This document shows, piece by piece, positions 7,171 through 14,254 of a DNA stretch of 21,253 nt. Source of the DNA: an uncultured Methanobrevibacter sp. GTDB lineage: Archaea; Methanobacteriota; Methanobacteria; Methanobacteriales; Methanobacteriaceae. How positions within the stretch are numbered: position 1 is the stretch's first letter; each line of letters starts with the position of its first letter. The position numbers and the translations under genes are program-made. The stretch lies in the NCBI GenBank assembly GCA_904501935.1, contig CAJGDA010000011.1, positions 1-21,253 of the forward strand, read 5' to 3'. The notes beneath the pieces were generated by a model that was not told the origin of the DNA, made no database searches, and was given only the letters and a program-made list of their open reading frames with translations.

Positions 7171-8033
7171 TACATAACCTTTTCAAGTAAATTTACAATT
7201 TCAGATGGTTTAACTGCTACTTCAACACCAGCTTCATTTAAAGCTTTGGTTTTGCTTTCAACGGTACCGGAATTTCCTTGAATAATAGCTCCGGCATGTC
7301 CCATTCTTTTGCCTGGTGGTGCAGTTCTTCCTGCAATGTAGGATACGACAGGTTTTGACATTTCTTCTGAAATATATTTAGCTGCCCTTTCTTCTGCAGT
7401 TCCTCCAATTTCACCAATTAAAACAACAGCATCTGTAGCTTCATCTTTTTCAAATCTTTTTAAAATATCAACATAATTATCCCCGGTAACTGGATCCCCA
7501 CCAATACCGACAGCAGTACTTTGACCGATACCTGCATTTGTAAGTTCGCTAGCAATTTCATAAGTTAATGTACCGCTTCTGGAGATTACTCCAACATTCC
7601 CTTCTTTGAAAATGTGAGTAGGCATGATACCTAATTTACCAACACCAGGAGAAATAATTCCCGGAGTGTTTGGTCCAATAATAGTTGTATTCATTTCTTT
7701 CGCATATGCCATAATTTTCATACTATCATGAACAGGAATGTGTTCGGATATAATTACAACCAAATCTAAGTGTCTAATTGCTTCAAACGCAGCATCTTTT
7801 GCAAATTTAGCAGGAACAAAAATGATTGAAGAATTTATATCCACTTCTTCTTTTGCCTCTTCGATTGAATTAAAAATCGGAACTTTGTCTAAAAACTTTT
7901 GACCACCTTTGCCTGGTGTGATTCCTGCTACGATATTTGTATTATATTTTAACATTTGTTCTGTGTGGAATGAACCTTGTTTACCAGTTATTCCTTGAAC
8001 TAAACATTTTGTATTTTCATTTAATAAAATCAT
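7170..8033 (-). CDS. sucD: Succinate-CoA ligase (ADP-forming) alpha subunit
   Basis: Alpha subunit of succinyl-CoA synthetase, which forms succinyl-CoA from succinate. In these methanogens it belongs to the incomplete reductive branch toward 2-oxoglutarate. The 287-residue length is normal. The N-terminal CoA-binding Rossmann motif GITGKQGSFHT is intact, GPNTPGIISPG and SRSGTLTYEIA follow, and the active-site phosphohistidine is His246 in GKRMGHAGAI, the same number as in E. coli. The beta subunit sucC is not in this window, so it must be encoded elsewhere. The ATG has GGGG about 7 nt upstream, 10 nt after the preceding gene. The operon partner is hmgA. Confidence 0.96.
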   Translation of the reverse strand: MILLNENTKCLVQGITGKQGSFHTEQMLKYNTNIVAGITPGKGGQKFLDKVPIFNSIEEAKEEVDINSSIIFVPAKFAKDAAFEAIRHLDLVVIISEHIPVHDSMKIMAYAKEMNTTIIGPNTPGIISPGVGKLGIMPTHIFKEGNVGVISRSGTLTYEIASELTNAGIGQSTAVGIGGDPVTGDNYVDILKRFEKDEATDAVVLIGEIGGTAEERAAKYISEEMSKPVVSYIAGRTAPPGKRMGHAGAIIQGNSGTVESKTKALNEAGVEVAVKPSEIVNLLEKVM

Positions 8034-8043
8034 TATATTACCC

Positions 8044-8769
8044 CTATCTTAATATTCTTGTCTTATTTTCAAATGGAACAGCTAAATCTATTACATTTCC
8101 ATTCATAAAAGCAGTAGCTGAAAATATTACACTACCCGGTAATACATTGCAAGTTGTTCCTCTTTTAACTAAATAAACATTCTTATTTCCAAGTGCAGCA
8201 CCAATCATTGCACTAGCTATTACACCAACTGACTCTATATTCTCAATTGTGGCTACAACAACAGGGTCGTCTGTTTCAGATGACACATATCCTACTCCAG
8301 GTATCATTTTTGTTTTTGGTTCAATATAATCAGAAACATCAGTCAAGTTTTTCATTCCATTTGCAGCATCAATCGCCGAATTTGCAACATCTGCGACAAA
8401 TGGTTCTCCACCATATGTATCAAAACCTAAAACAACAGCATCAGGATACCTGTCCGGCCTAATGTTTGCTTCAGCATATGAAATTCCTTCACCTGCATCA
8501 TCAGGATTTTGTGAAATCCCAGATAAATCACCTTGATTTTCTGCACTCATCTTCAAAACATTGACAATACCCTCGTTAACAGGTTCAAGCAAATCGTCTT
8601 CAACAAATGCGCTAATAACAACATCATCACCTGTAACATTTGTTAAAGCGACATCTCTTGCACCCAATTCCTTGAGAGTATGAAGGTTTTTTTCTATAGT
8701 TTCTACTAGCTTAGAACTACATGATACATCATTTTTAGATATATCTGCACCTATAGCTGTAATCTTCAA
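8044..8769 (-). CDS. Conserved archaeal-type protein of unknown function (241 aa), first gene of the sucD-hmgA operon
   Basis: I cannot name this family. The start is the TTG at 8769, with AGGTG 5 nt upstream. The protein is soluble and acidic, with an alpha/beta look. The N-terminus is MKITAIGADI and is followed by a helix and a strand (ELGARDVALTNVTGDDVVIS). A central stretch has many Asp/Gly (DAVVLGFDTYGGEPFVADVA, DDPVVVATIENIESVGVIAS). The C-terminal block, with a GTTCNVLPGSVIFSATAF core, looks conserved. Two cysteines (17, 207) are present. It lies 10 nt before sucD and should be co-transcribed with sucD and hmgA, suggesting a role in CoA-thioester or central metabolism, but that is inference from position. 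Confidence 0.75.
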   Translation of the reverse strand: MKITAIGADISKNDVSCSSKLVETIEKNLHTLKELGARDVALTNVTGDDVVISAFVEDDLLEPVNEGIVNVLKMSAENQGDLSGISQNPDDAGEGISYAEANIRPDRYPDAVVLGFDTYGGEPFVADVANSAIDAANGMKNLTDVSDYIEPKTKMIPGVGYVSSETDDPVVVATIENIESVGVIASAMIGAALGNKNVYLVKRGTTCNVLPGSVIFSATAFMNGNVIDLAVPFENKTRILR

Positions 8770-8805
8770 ATTAACACCTTGAATTATTGATTGAACAAAT
8801 AATAA

Positions 8806-8823
8806 AATAATTTATATTTTATT
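8806..8823 (-). promoter_or_regulatory. Possible box A for the sucD-hmgA operon
   Basis: The minus strand reads AATAAAATATAAATTATT here, an imperfect TATA-like box. Initiation about 25 nt downstream would give a leader of roughly 20 nt carrying the AGGTG site before the TTG start at 8769. The spacer 8770-8901 is shared with the divergent aroD gene. Confidence 0.35.
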
Positions 8824-8847
8824 GATAAATGTATTTGTTATTTAATT

Positions 8848-8861
8848 TATTTAAATATTTA
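8848..8861 (+). promoter_or_regulatory. Probable box A promoter of aroD
   Basis: The sequence TATTTAAATATTTAAG-like stretch here is the best TATA element upstream of aroD. Initiation about 25-30 nt downstream would fall close to 8880, leaving a very short leader of about 20 nt in which no Shine-Dalgarno sequence is visible. This points to leader-poor or SD-independent initiation. Confidence 0.4.
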
Positions 8862-8901
8862 AGAAACTTTAATAAATAAGCCTTGTTAAATATAATAAAC
8901 A

Positions 8902-9579
8902 ATGTATTCGGAAACTAGAATTGCAATTCCAATTTTTCAAAAAAAATACGAAGATGTAATTGAAGTAGCTCAAGACTGTATTGATAAAGGAGCGGACATT
9001 CTAGAATTCAGAATAGATGCTTTGAAAAACCCCGATATTGACAAAATTAAGAATGCTATTGAAGAAATTAACTTTCCAATGATAGCTACAAATAGAATTA
9101 GTACAGAAGGTGGATCTTTTAAAGGAACTGAAGAAGAAAGAGTCAACATATTGTATGAATGTTGCGATTTAGTTGACTATGTTGATATCGAGTTGCAAAG
9201 CAATGATGAATACATTCATAAAATCCATGACACCGGCGTCACCACAATCGTTTCCTATCATGATTTCAAAAAAACTCCTGACTTAAATGAAATACTTTAT
9301 ATAGTTGAAAAAGAGCATGAATTGGGAGATATCGCTAAAGTCGCTTTCATGCCTCAAGATCTAGAAGATACATTAACAATACTTGCTGTTCTTTCACATT
9401 GTAAAGATACAATTGCTATTTCAATGGGAGATTTAGGAAGTTACACAAGAGTTATGGCCGCCAAATTCAATTCGCCAATAACCTTTGCAGCCGGAACAGA
9501 TGTTACAGCCCCCGGGCAAATTGACATTGAAACAATGAAGGCTCTTTTAAATATGAACCTGAACATTATGGATGAGTGA
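8902..9579 (+). CDS. aroD: 3-dehydroquinate dehydratase, type I
   Basis: Dehydrates 3-dehydroquinate to 3-dehydroshikimate in aromatic amino acid synthesis. The 225-residue TIM-barrel protein has the type I signature. The catalytic His120 lies in VSYHDFKKTP, the Schiff-base Lys146 in IAKVAFMP, and Glu35/Arg37 lie in ILEFRID near the N-terminus. The substrate-binding ISMGDLGSYTRV and FAAGTDVTAPGQI loops are intact. No ribosome binding site precedes the ATG, unlike most genes here. The stop TGA overlaps the ribosome-binding region of the downstream signal-peptidase-like gene, implying coupling. Confidence 0.96.
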   Translation: MYSETRIAIPIFQKKYEDVIEVAQDCIDKGADILEFRIDALKNPDIDKIKNAIEEINFPMIATNRISTEGGSFKGTEEERVNILYECCDLVDYVDIELQSNDEYIHKIHDTGVTTIVSYHDFKKTPDLNEILYIVEKEHELGDIAKVAFMPQDLEDTLTILAVLSHCKDTIAISMGDLGSYTRVMAAKFNSPITFAAGTDVTAPGQIDIETMKALLNMNLNIMDE

Positions 9580-9584
9580 TTTTA

Positions 9585-10187
9585 ATGGCTAAAAAAATTA
9601 TTTTAGCTCTCATAATACTTCTTTTATTACTCATTGCTGGATTATTTTTTATTGGGAAAGATTCCGTGAATGTTTATCTTGATGGAGAAAATGTTAGCGT
9701 TGAGACACATACGTTTTCAAACATAGACACCAATAGCCTAAACAGCGCCATTTGCAGTTATACAATAACTGTAATGAATGACACTACAGCAAATTCAACA
9801 ACTCTAAGAAATGGCATAGAAGACCTCTGTAATTATTACGGACTTGAGAATGCAGAAATAGATATTGATTCTTGTTTAGGGCCGAATCAAATTCCAGTTA
9901 TTGTCCATGTGGATGGAACATCAATGCTTCCAACACTGCAAGACGGGCAATCCGTACTCTTAAATAAAACTCATAATATTAAAGTTGGAGATATCGTTGT
10001 TGCGGAATCCGATGAATATGGTGGAATAATAAAAAGAGTTGACCAAATTAATGGAAATGATGTTCACTTAATCAGCGATAACAAAGAAGTGTCTTATGAA
10101 ACCATCAATGGTGTTGTCTACGAAGTTAAAGGCATAACAACTTGGGTTGACCTATCTGACATCAATGGCGTTGTTATTGCATATTAA
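9585..10187 (+). CDS. Signal peptidase-like (S24/S26 family) membrane protein
   Basis: A 200-residue protein with one N-terminal membrane segment (about 4-23) and an outward-facing body. Residues 25-100 form a domain I do not recognise, with two Cys (57, 82) and another at 97. From about 103 comes an S24/S26 peptidase fold: nucleophile Ser113 in DGTSMLPTL, then GDIVVAES, then Lys150 in GGIIKRVDQ. This is a Ser-Lys dyad as in bacterial signal peptidase I and LexA, whereas archaeal Sec11-type enzymes normally use Ser-His. It may process a subset of exported proteins. ATG 9585 is preferred to GTG 9576, because the GAGTGATTTTA-ATG spacing matches neighbouring genes. It is coupled to aroD, with no functional link known. 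Confidence 0.8.
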   Translation: MAKKIILALIILLLLLIAGLFFIGKDSVNVYLDGENVSVETHTFSNIDTNSLNSAICSYTITVMNDTTANSTTLRNGIEDLCNYYGLENAEIDIDSCLGPNQIPVIVHVDGTSMLPTLQDGQSVLLNKTHNIKVGDIVVAESDEYGGIIKRVDQINGNDVHLISDNKEVSYETINGVVYEVKGITTWVDLSDINGVVIAY

Positions 10188-10222
10188 AAAAAAATGGAAA
10201 TAATGCCAAAACATTATTTCCA
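10186..10222 (-). terminator. Terminator of the amtB-glnK operon
   Basis: GGAAATAATG (10196-10205) and CATTATTTCC (10212-10221) form a perfect 10-bp stem, 11 bp with T10195/A10222, closed by a 6-nt loop. On the minus strand the stem is followed by T9 (10186-10194), the layout of a strong intrinsic-type terminator. It lies 41 nt beyond the glnK stop and abuts the stop codon of the convergent signal-peptidase-like gene. On the plus strand no T-tract follows, so it seems one-directional. Confidence 0.75.
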
Positions 10223-10262
10223 AGGAAGTTTATAAAAAAATCAATTTTTATCATACTGAAGA

Positions 10263-10601
10263 CTACACAGCACTGTCCCCCTCTTCACCAGTTCTGATTC
10301 TGATTACATTTTCAATCGGATGAATGAAAATCTTTCCATCCCCAATGTTGCCTGTGTGCGCACCTTTTTTAATTGCTTCAACAATAGTGTCCACATTTTC
10401 ATCTTCTACAACAATTTCAATACGTGTTTTAGGAATCAAATCAATGCAATAACTGGATCCTCTGTAAGATTCCTTTATGCCTCTTTGACTTCCTCTTCCT
10501 TTGACTTCAGAAACATTCATCGCTTCGCACCCAATCTCTGAAAGAGCACTTTTTACATCAATGTATTTCTCTGGCCTTATAATCGCAACTATACTTTTCA
10601 T
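10263..10601 (-). CDS. glnK: Nitrogen regulatory protein PII (GlnK)
   Basis: Trimeric PII signal protein that senses ATP/ADP and 2-oxoglutarate and blocks the ammonium channel AmtB when nitrogen is plentiful. The 112-residue length is standard. The T-loop carries Tyr51 in SSYCIDLIPK, and the ATP-binding B-loop TGNIGDGKIF and C-loop (RIRTGEEG) are intact. The start ATG has GGTGATGAG directly before it, overlapping the TAG of amtB 8 nt upstream, so amtB and glnK are one coupled unit. Methanogen GlnK proteins are not known to be uridylylated although Tyr51 is kept. Confidence 0.97.
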   Translation of the reverse strand: MKSIVAIIRPEKYIDVKSALSEIGCEAMNVSEVKGRGSQRGIKESYRGSSYCIDLIPKTRIEIVVEDENVDTIVEAIKKGAHTGNIGDGKIFIHPIENVIRIRTGEEGDSAV

Positions 10602-10609
10602 CTCATCAC

Positions 10610-11824
10610 CTAACTAAAGTTATATGCAGATTCTTCGTGAAGATTAGTGTCTAATCCTCCGATTTCTTCATGTTCTTCAACTCTAATACCGTTCATTGTT
10701 TTATCTAGAACTTTAGCAAATATAAAGCTTAATATAAATGAATATGCTAAGGTAGCAACTACGCTAATTACTTGTATTAAGAGCTGTTCTGGGTTTCCTG
10801 CAATCAAACCAGCAACACCACCAACTGCAGGTACTGCAAAGATTCCTGTTGCAATTGCACCCCATACTCCAGACATACCATGTATTCCCCATACATCTAA
10901 AGCATCATCATATCCAAATCTTGGTTTCAAGTAATAAATTGCACAGTATGAAACAAACGGAGCTATTGCACCAATAACCATTGCTCCTGGAACATCAACA
11001 AAACCTGCTGCCGGAGTAATAGCCACAAGACCTGCAACTGCACCAGAAATTGCACCTAATACAGTAGGTTTTCCAACTACATATGTATCTAATGCAGTCC
11101 ATACTATTAAAGCTACTGCTGCTGCAACATTTGATACTATAATCGCATTTGCTGCAAGACCATCTGCCGCAAGACCTGATCCTCCATTGAATCCCATCCA
11201 TCCAAACCAGAGTAATGCTGCACCAAGAACTGCATAACCGAGGTTATGTGGAATTAATGAAGTGTCTTTTCTTTTACCTAATACTATTGCAACGGCCAAT
11301 GCTGCCGCACCGGAGTTCATATGAACTACTGCGCCTCCTGCAAAGTCAAGTGCTCCCATTTGCATTAACCATCCTCCACCCCATACCCAGTGGGCTACAG
11401 GGATGTATACTAAACAAATCCAGAAAACGGTGAAAAGCACCCATGCTTTTGTTTTCATTCTTCCAACCAATGCTCCTGAAATAAGTGCAACAGTCAAACC
11501 TGCAAATGCACATTGAAACATTACAAACAATAATGTCGGAATTGACCCTGTTAATTCATCCAATGCAATTCCTTGCAAGAAGAAATGTGTTGGAGATCCG
11601 ATTAATCCCCACATATCGCTACCAAATGCAAATTGATAACCAAATGTAACCCATATCACACTTACAATTGAAAATGCAATGAAAGTTAAAAAAATTGTAT
11701 TTAAAACATTTTTACGTTTACTTAATCCTCCATAAAAAAATGCTACAGCAGGAATACTCATTATTAACACTAAAAGACTGCAAACAAGTATCCATGCTGT
11801 GTCACCTGCACTAAAAACAACCAT
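10610..11824 (-). CDS. amtB: Ammonium transporter
   Basis: Trimeric membrane channel for ammonium/ammonia uptake. The 404-residue protein has about eleven hydrophobic segments. Hallmarks are visible: AFFYGGLSKRKN after the first helix, the ammonium-recruiting aromatic region, twin pore histidines in the GGAVVHMNSG and WGIHGMSGVWG segments, and GAISGAVAGLVAITPAAGFV. The start is set at ATG 11824 (MVVFSAGDTAW). A longer in-frame version from 11893 would place operator-like DNA inside the coding region and lacks family similarity. No strong Shine-Dalgarno precedes the ATG. GlnK follows 8 nt downstream, the classic pairing. A GGAA-N6-TTCC operator sits at the promoter. Confidence 0.96.
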   Translation of the reverse strand: MVVFSAGDTAWILVCSLLVLIMSIPAVAFFYGGLSKRKNVLNTIFLTFIAFSIVSVIWVTFGYQFAFGSDMWGLIGSPTHFFLQGIALDELTGSIPTLLFVMFQCAFAGLTVALISGALVGRMKTKAWVLFTVFWICLVYIPVAHWVWGGGWLMQMGALDFAGGAVVHMNSGAAALAVAIVLGKRKDTSLIPHNLGYAVLGAALLWFGWMGFNGGSGLAADGLAANAIIVSNVAAAVALIVWTALDTYVVGKPTVLGAISGAVAGLVAITPAAGFVDVPGAMVIGAIAPFVSYCAIYYLKPRFGYDDALDVWGIHGMSGVWGAIATGIFAVPAVGGVAGLIAGNPEQLLIQVISVVATLAYSFILSFIFAKVLDKTMNGIRVEEHEEIGGLDTNLHEESAYNFS

Positions 11825-11871
11825 TATATCGTACTCGTTAATTTTAATTATTTTATAATAAATTTTTATTC

Positions 11872-11887
11872 GCCGGAAATGACCGGC
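11872..11887. promoter_or_regulatory. Inverted repeat GCCGG-N6-CCGGC, possible second operator or leader hairpin
   Basis: A GC-rich perfect 5-bp inverted repeat with a 6-nt spacer in an otherwise AT-rich leader, centred 26 bp from the GGAA-N6-TTCC element and with the same spacer length. It does not match GGAA-N6-TTCC exactly, so it could be a variant second NrpR site or an RNA hairpin. Confidence 0.45.
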
Positions 11888-11896
11888 AATCATATG

Positions 11897-11914
11897 TCGG
11901 AAGTATCATTCCGA
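11897..11914. promoter_or_regulatory. Probable NrpR operator of amtB-glnK
   Basis: TCGGAAGTATCATTCCGA is a perfect 6-bp inverted repeat around a 6-nt spacer and contains GGAA-N6-TTCC exactly. That is the operator described for the methanogen nitrogen repressor NrpR in Methanococcus maripaludis. It lies about 26 nt downstream of the amtB box A, overlapping the expected transcription start, where a bound repressor would block initiation. 2-oxoglutarate would relieve repression. Confidence 0.75.
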
Positions 11915-11935
11915 TATATAGTAATTGAACTACCT

Positions 11936-11945
11936 CATATATAAA
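11936..11945 (-). promoter_or_regulatory. Box A (TATA) promoter of amtB-glnK
   Basis: The minus strand reads TTTATATATG, a near-perfect archaeal TATA box, preceded by AAAAAG as a possible BRE. Predicted initiation near 11915 places the operator at 11897-11914 directly on the start site and gives a leader of about 90 nt. A weaker TTTATTATA closer to the gene (about 11858-11866) is an alternative. Confidence 0.6.
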
Positions 11946-12112
11946 CTTTTTGTAAAATGAAAAAATAGATGTACAAAAAGTAACAACCAACTAAAACATT
12001 AAACAAAAATATGACAAAATTAAAAAATCATTAAACGAAGAAACAAAAAAATGAAAAATAAAAAGAAAAAATTGTTAAAAATCCATATTTTAAGAAAGCA
12101 TTAAATATTAGC

Positions 12113-12121
12113 TTTTAAATA
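12113..12121 (+). promoter_or_regulatory. Probable box A for the 12175-16240 gene cluster
   Basis: TTTTAAATA is the best TATA-like sequence upstream of the small secreted protein gene. Initiation about 25 nt further on would give a leader of about 30 nt ending in GAGTGTTATT before the ATG. No operator-like palindrome is evident. Confidence 0.4.
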
Positions 12122-12174
12122 AAATAATTATAGTATAGTTTAAATTTATTAATTAAAATAAATAGAGTGTTATT

Positions 12175-12468
12175 ATGAAAGACTCAGTAAAAGCGAATCT
12201 GATTGTATTTTTAATAATCGGCTTGATTGCATTTGGTATTAGCTCAGTATTTGCTAGTCTTACAATAAGTGAAGATAATGATTCATATAAATTAATTCCA
12301 ATTGACAATGATTCATTTGAACCAAACTATATTAATAAAGTTCCAACAATTATTCCGAAAGTTGAAAAAAATTATACCACTAACACAACACAAAACAACA
12401 ACACAACAGATGTCAATAACACAATTATCAATACAAACATAACATTTAATGACCTTGAGGACTGGTAA
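12175..12468 (+). CDS. Small secreted or membrane-anchored protein rich in N-glycosylation sequons (97 aa)
   Basis: Unknown family. Residues 9-28 form a hydrophobic signal or anchor (IVFLIIGLIAFGISSVFASL). The remaining 70 residues are low-complexity and Asn/Thr/Ile-rich with at least five N-x-S/T sites in the second half (NYT, NTT, NNT, NTT, NIT), suggesting a heavily glycosylated extracellular stalk. It begins with ATG after GAGTGTTATT. Its stop codon is 1 nt before the ATG of the HD-domain gene, so the two are translationally coupled. The link between an exported peptide and a cytosolic phosphohydrolase is unexplained. Confidence 0.7.
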   Translation: MKDSVKANLIVFLIIGLIAFGISSVFASLTISEDNDSYKLIPIDNDSFEPNYINKVPTIIPKVEKNYTTNTTQNNNTTDVNNTIINTNITFNDLEDW

Positions 12469-12469
12469 A

Positions 12470-13696
12470 ATGAACGGCAAGAAAAAATTTATCAGAGATA
12501 GCGTCTATGGAGATATTAACCTAAACGATTTTGAAGTAAGAATTATGGACATGCCCCAATTTCAACGCTTAAGAAGGATAAAACAATTAGGATTAATCAG
12601 TTTGATTTATCCCGGAGCTACACACACTAGATTCGAACATTCAATTGGAACTATGAACCTTGGATCCAAGCTAGCCCATGAACTTAATTTAAACGAAGAT
12701 GAAGTTGAATTAATTAGAGCATCAGCACTTGTGCATGATATCGGCCATGGTCCATTCTCACATGTCTCTGAAGGTGTTTTATCTGTTCCTCATGAAGAAT
12801 TAACAAAATTTGTAGTTACAAAAACATCAATGAAAGATTTGCTTGAAGAAAAATTTGACGTCAATGAAATTATAGATATTGTTAACGGAAAGGGCCATTT
12901 GGGACCAATCGTTTCTGGAGAACTTGATGTTGACAGAATGGATTATCTCTTAAGAGATTCACACAATACCGGAGTGGCTTATGGGATAATCGACTATGAA
13001 AGAATTATTTCAAATTTAAAATTGGATGATGGATTAATATTGGACATTAAAGGCGTTCAAGCCGCTGAAGGAGCGCTTGTTTCAAGGTACTTCATGTATC
13101 CCAGTGTCTACCAACACCACACAACAAGAATAGTCAATTCCATGTTCAGAAGAGCGCTTAAAAAAGTAATCGATGAAGGCATTATCGATGAAAACAACAT
13201 CTACAAATATGATGATGCTGAATTAATAGGAACATTCAGACACTGCGATAATGAATTTGCAAATGACATAATGTTCAGGCTTGATGAAAGACGTATAATG
13301 AAAAGAGTAAAAAGCATTAGGCTTGACAATTTCAAACATCCGGAAAAGATGTATAAGATTAATCAAGAAACCCTTAGAAAAGCTGAAGAGGAGATTGCTG
13401 AAGATTACGATCTTGATAAGGATTATGTATTCATTAATATTGCGGAATACCCTCGCTTTGATGAAATGAAAACTCAAGTCAGCGTAGAGGATAAATTGTA
13501 TCCGTTAACTGAAATATCCAATATTATCGGAGCGCTAAGTAAAGCCAGGTTCAACATACCAGACATCAGCGTTTATGTTAAAGAAGAAGAAAAAAGCAAA
13601 TTCAATAAATTTAAACTTGAAAATTACTTAGATTTACCTGAAATTGACAGAGAAAAATTCCATGGAATACATTATGACCAAATCAAGTTATTCTAG
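12470..13696 (+). CDS. HD-domain phosphohydrolase (SAMHD1/dGTPase-like, COG1078 type)
   Basis: Probable metal-dependent nucleotide phosphohydrolase, likely acting on (d)NTPs. The 408-residue protein has the full H..HD..D metal site: His57 in RFEHSIG, His89-Asp90 in LVHDIGHGPFSH, and the later acidic cluster ELDVDRMDYLLRDS (153-158). The DVDRMDYLLRD stretch resembles the DVDKWDYFARD region of SAMHD1. The C-terminal 200 residues are family-typical but without named motifs. The start is ATG 12470; a longer frame from 12449 overlaps the upstream gene and lacks a ribosome site. UbiX follows 9 nt after the stop. The exact substrate cannot be told from sequence. Confidence 0.9.
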   Translation: MNGKKKFIRDSVYGDINLNDFEVRIMDMPQFQRLRRIKQLGLISLIYPGATHTRFEHSIGTMNLGSKLAHELNLNEDEVELIRASALVHDIGHGPFSHVSEGVLSVPHEELTKFVVTKTSMKDLLEEKFDVNEIIDIVNGKGHLGPIVSGELDVDRMDYLLRDSHNTGVAYGIIDYERIISNLKLDDGLILDIKGVQAAEGALVSRYFMYPSVYQHHTTRIVNSMFRRALKKVIDEGIIDENNIYKYDDAELIGTFRHCDNEFANDIMFRLDERRIMKRVKSIRLDNFKHPEKMYKINQETLRKAEEEIAEDYDLDKDYVFINIAEYPRFDEMKTQVSVEDKLYPLTEISNIIGALSKARFNIPDISVYVKEEEKSKFNKFKLENYLDLPEIDREKFHGIHYDQIKLF

Positions 13697-13705
13697 GAGA
13701 AAAGT

Positions 13706-14254
13706 ATGATAATAGTTGCAATTACCGGAGCCAGCGGAGTGATTTATGGAATAAAACTTCTTGAAGCTCTGAAGGAATTAAATATAGAAAATTCATTAGT
13801 AATTAGTGATGCTGCAAAAATCGTCATTGAATCAGAAACTGACTACACTGCAGAAGACGTGATTAAGCTTGCAGATACCTACTACGATTTCAATGACTTA
13901 ACTGCATCTATAAACAGCGGATCATTTAAGGCAGATGCATTGGCTATTGTACCTTGTTCAATGAAAACATTGTCCTCAATAGCTAATGGATATGGAGCGA
14001 ATACAATAACAAGAGTTGCAGATGTGAATTTGAAAGAAAGAAGACCAACCGTTATTGTTCCTCGTGAAACTCCGCTTAGAAGCATCCATTTGCAGAATAT
14101 GCTAACATTATCACAAGAAGGAGCTATAATTTTACCTGCAATGCCTGGTTTTTATTCAACACATGATACAGTTGATGACCAAATTAATTTTATTGTTGGA
14201 AAAATTTTAGACTCATTGAAAATAGAAAATGATTTATTTAAAAGGTGGAAGTAA
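13706..14254 (+). CDS. ubiX: UbiX-family flavin prenyltransferase
   Basis: Attaches a dimethylallyl group to reduced FMN to make prenyl-FMN, the cofactor of UbiD-type decarboxylases. The 182-residue length fits. The N-terminal flavin-binding ITGASGVIYG (6-15), the VPCSMKTLSSIANG segment, and the long signature VPRETPLRSIHLQNMLTL are all present, followed by ILPAMPGFY. The start has AGGAGA 5 nt upstream. UbiD is not in this window. The next gene, cbiT, starts directly after the TAA, so the genes are coupled, although prenyl-FMN and cobalamin synthesis are not known to be linked. Confidence 0.95.
   Translation: MIIVAITGASGVIYGIKLLEALKELNIENSLVISDAAKIVIESETDYTAEDVIKLADTYYDFNDLTASINSGSFKADALAIVPCSMKTLSSIANGYGANTITRVADVNLKERRPTVIVPRETPLRSIHLQNMLTLSQEGAIILPAMPGFYSTHDTVDDQINFIVGKILDSLKIENDLFKRWK

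Larger units (their letters stand above)
11825..12174. other. Divergent intergenic region, 350 bp
   Basis: This spacer holds the amtB-glnK leader, two inverted repeats (11872-11887, 11897-11914) and the amtB box A on the left, and the box A and leader of the 12175 gene on the right. The middle (about 11950-12100) is A-rich with poly-A stretches and no coding frame; I see no other structured element there. Confidence 0.6.

Noticed and set aside
10194..10222. GGAA...TTCC in the hairpin after glnK as another NrpR site
   Set aside because: The half-sites are 18 nt apart rather than 6, and the stem is followed by a T9 tract on the minus strand, so a terminator explains it better.
11825..11893. 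Longer N-terminus for AmtB starting at 11893
   Set aside because: The added 23 residues are charged, do not resemble AmtB, and are encoded by leader DNA with a perfect inverted repeat.
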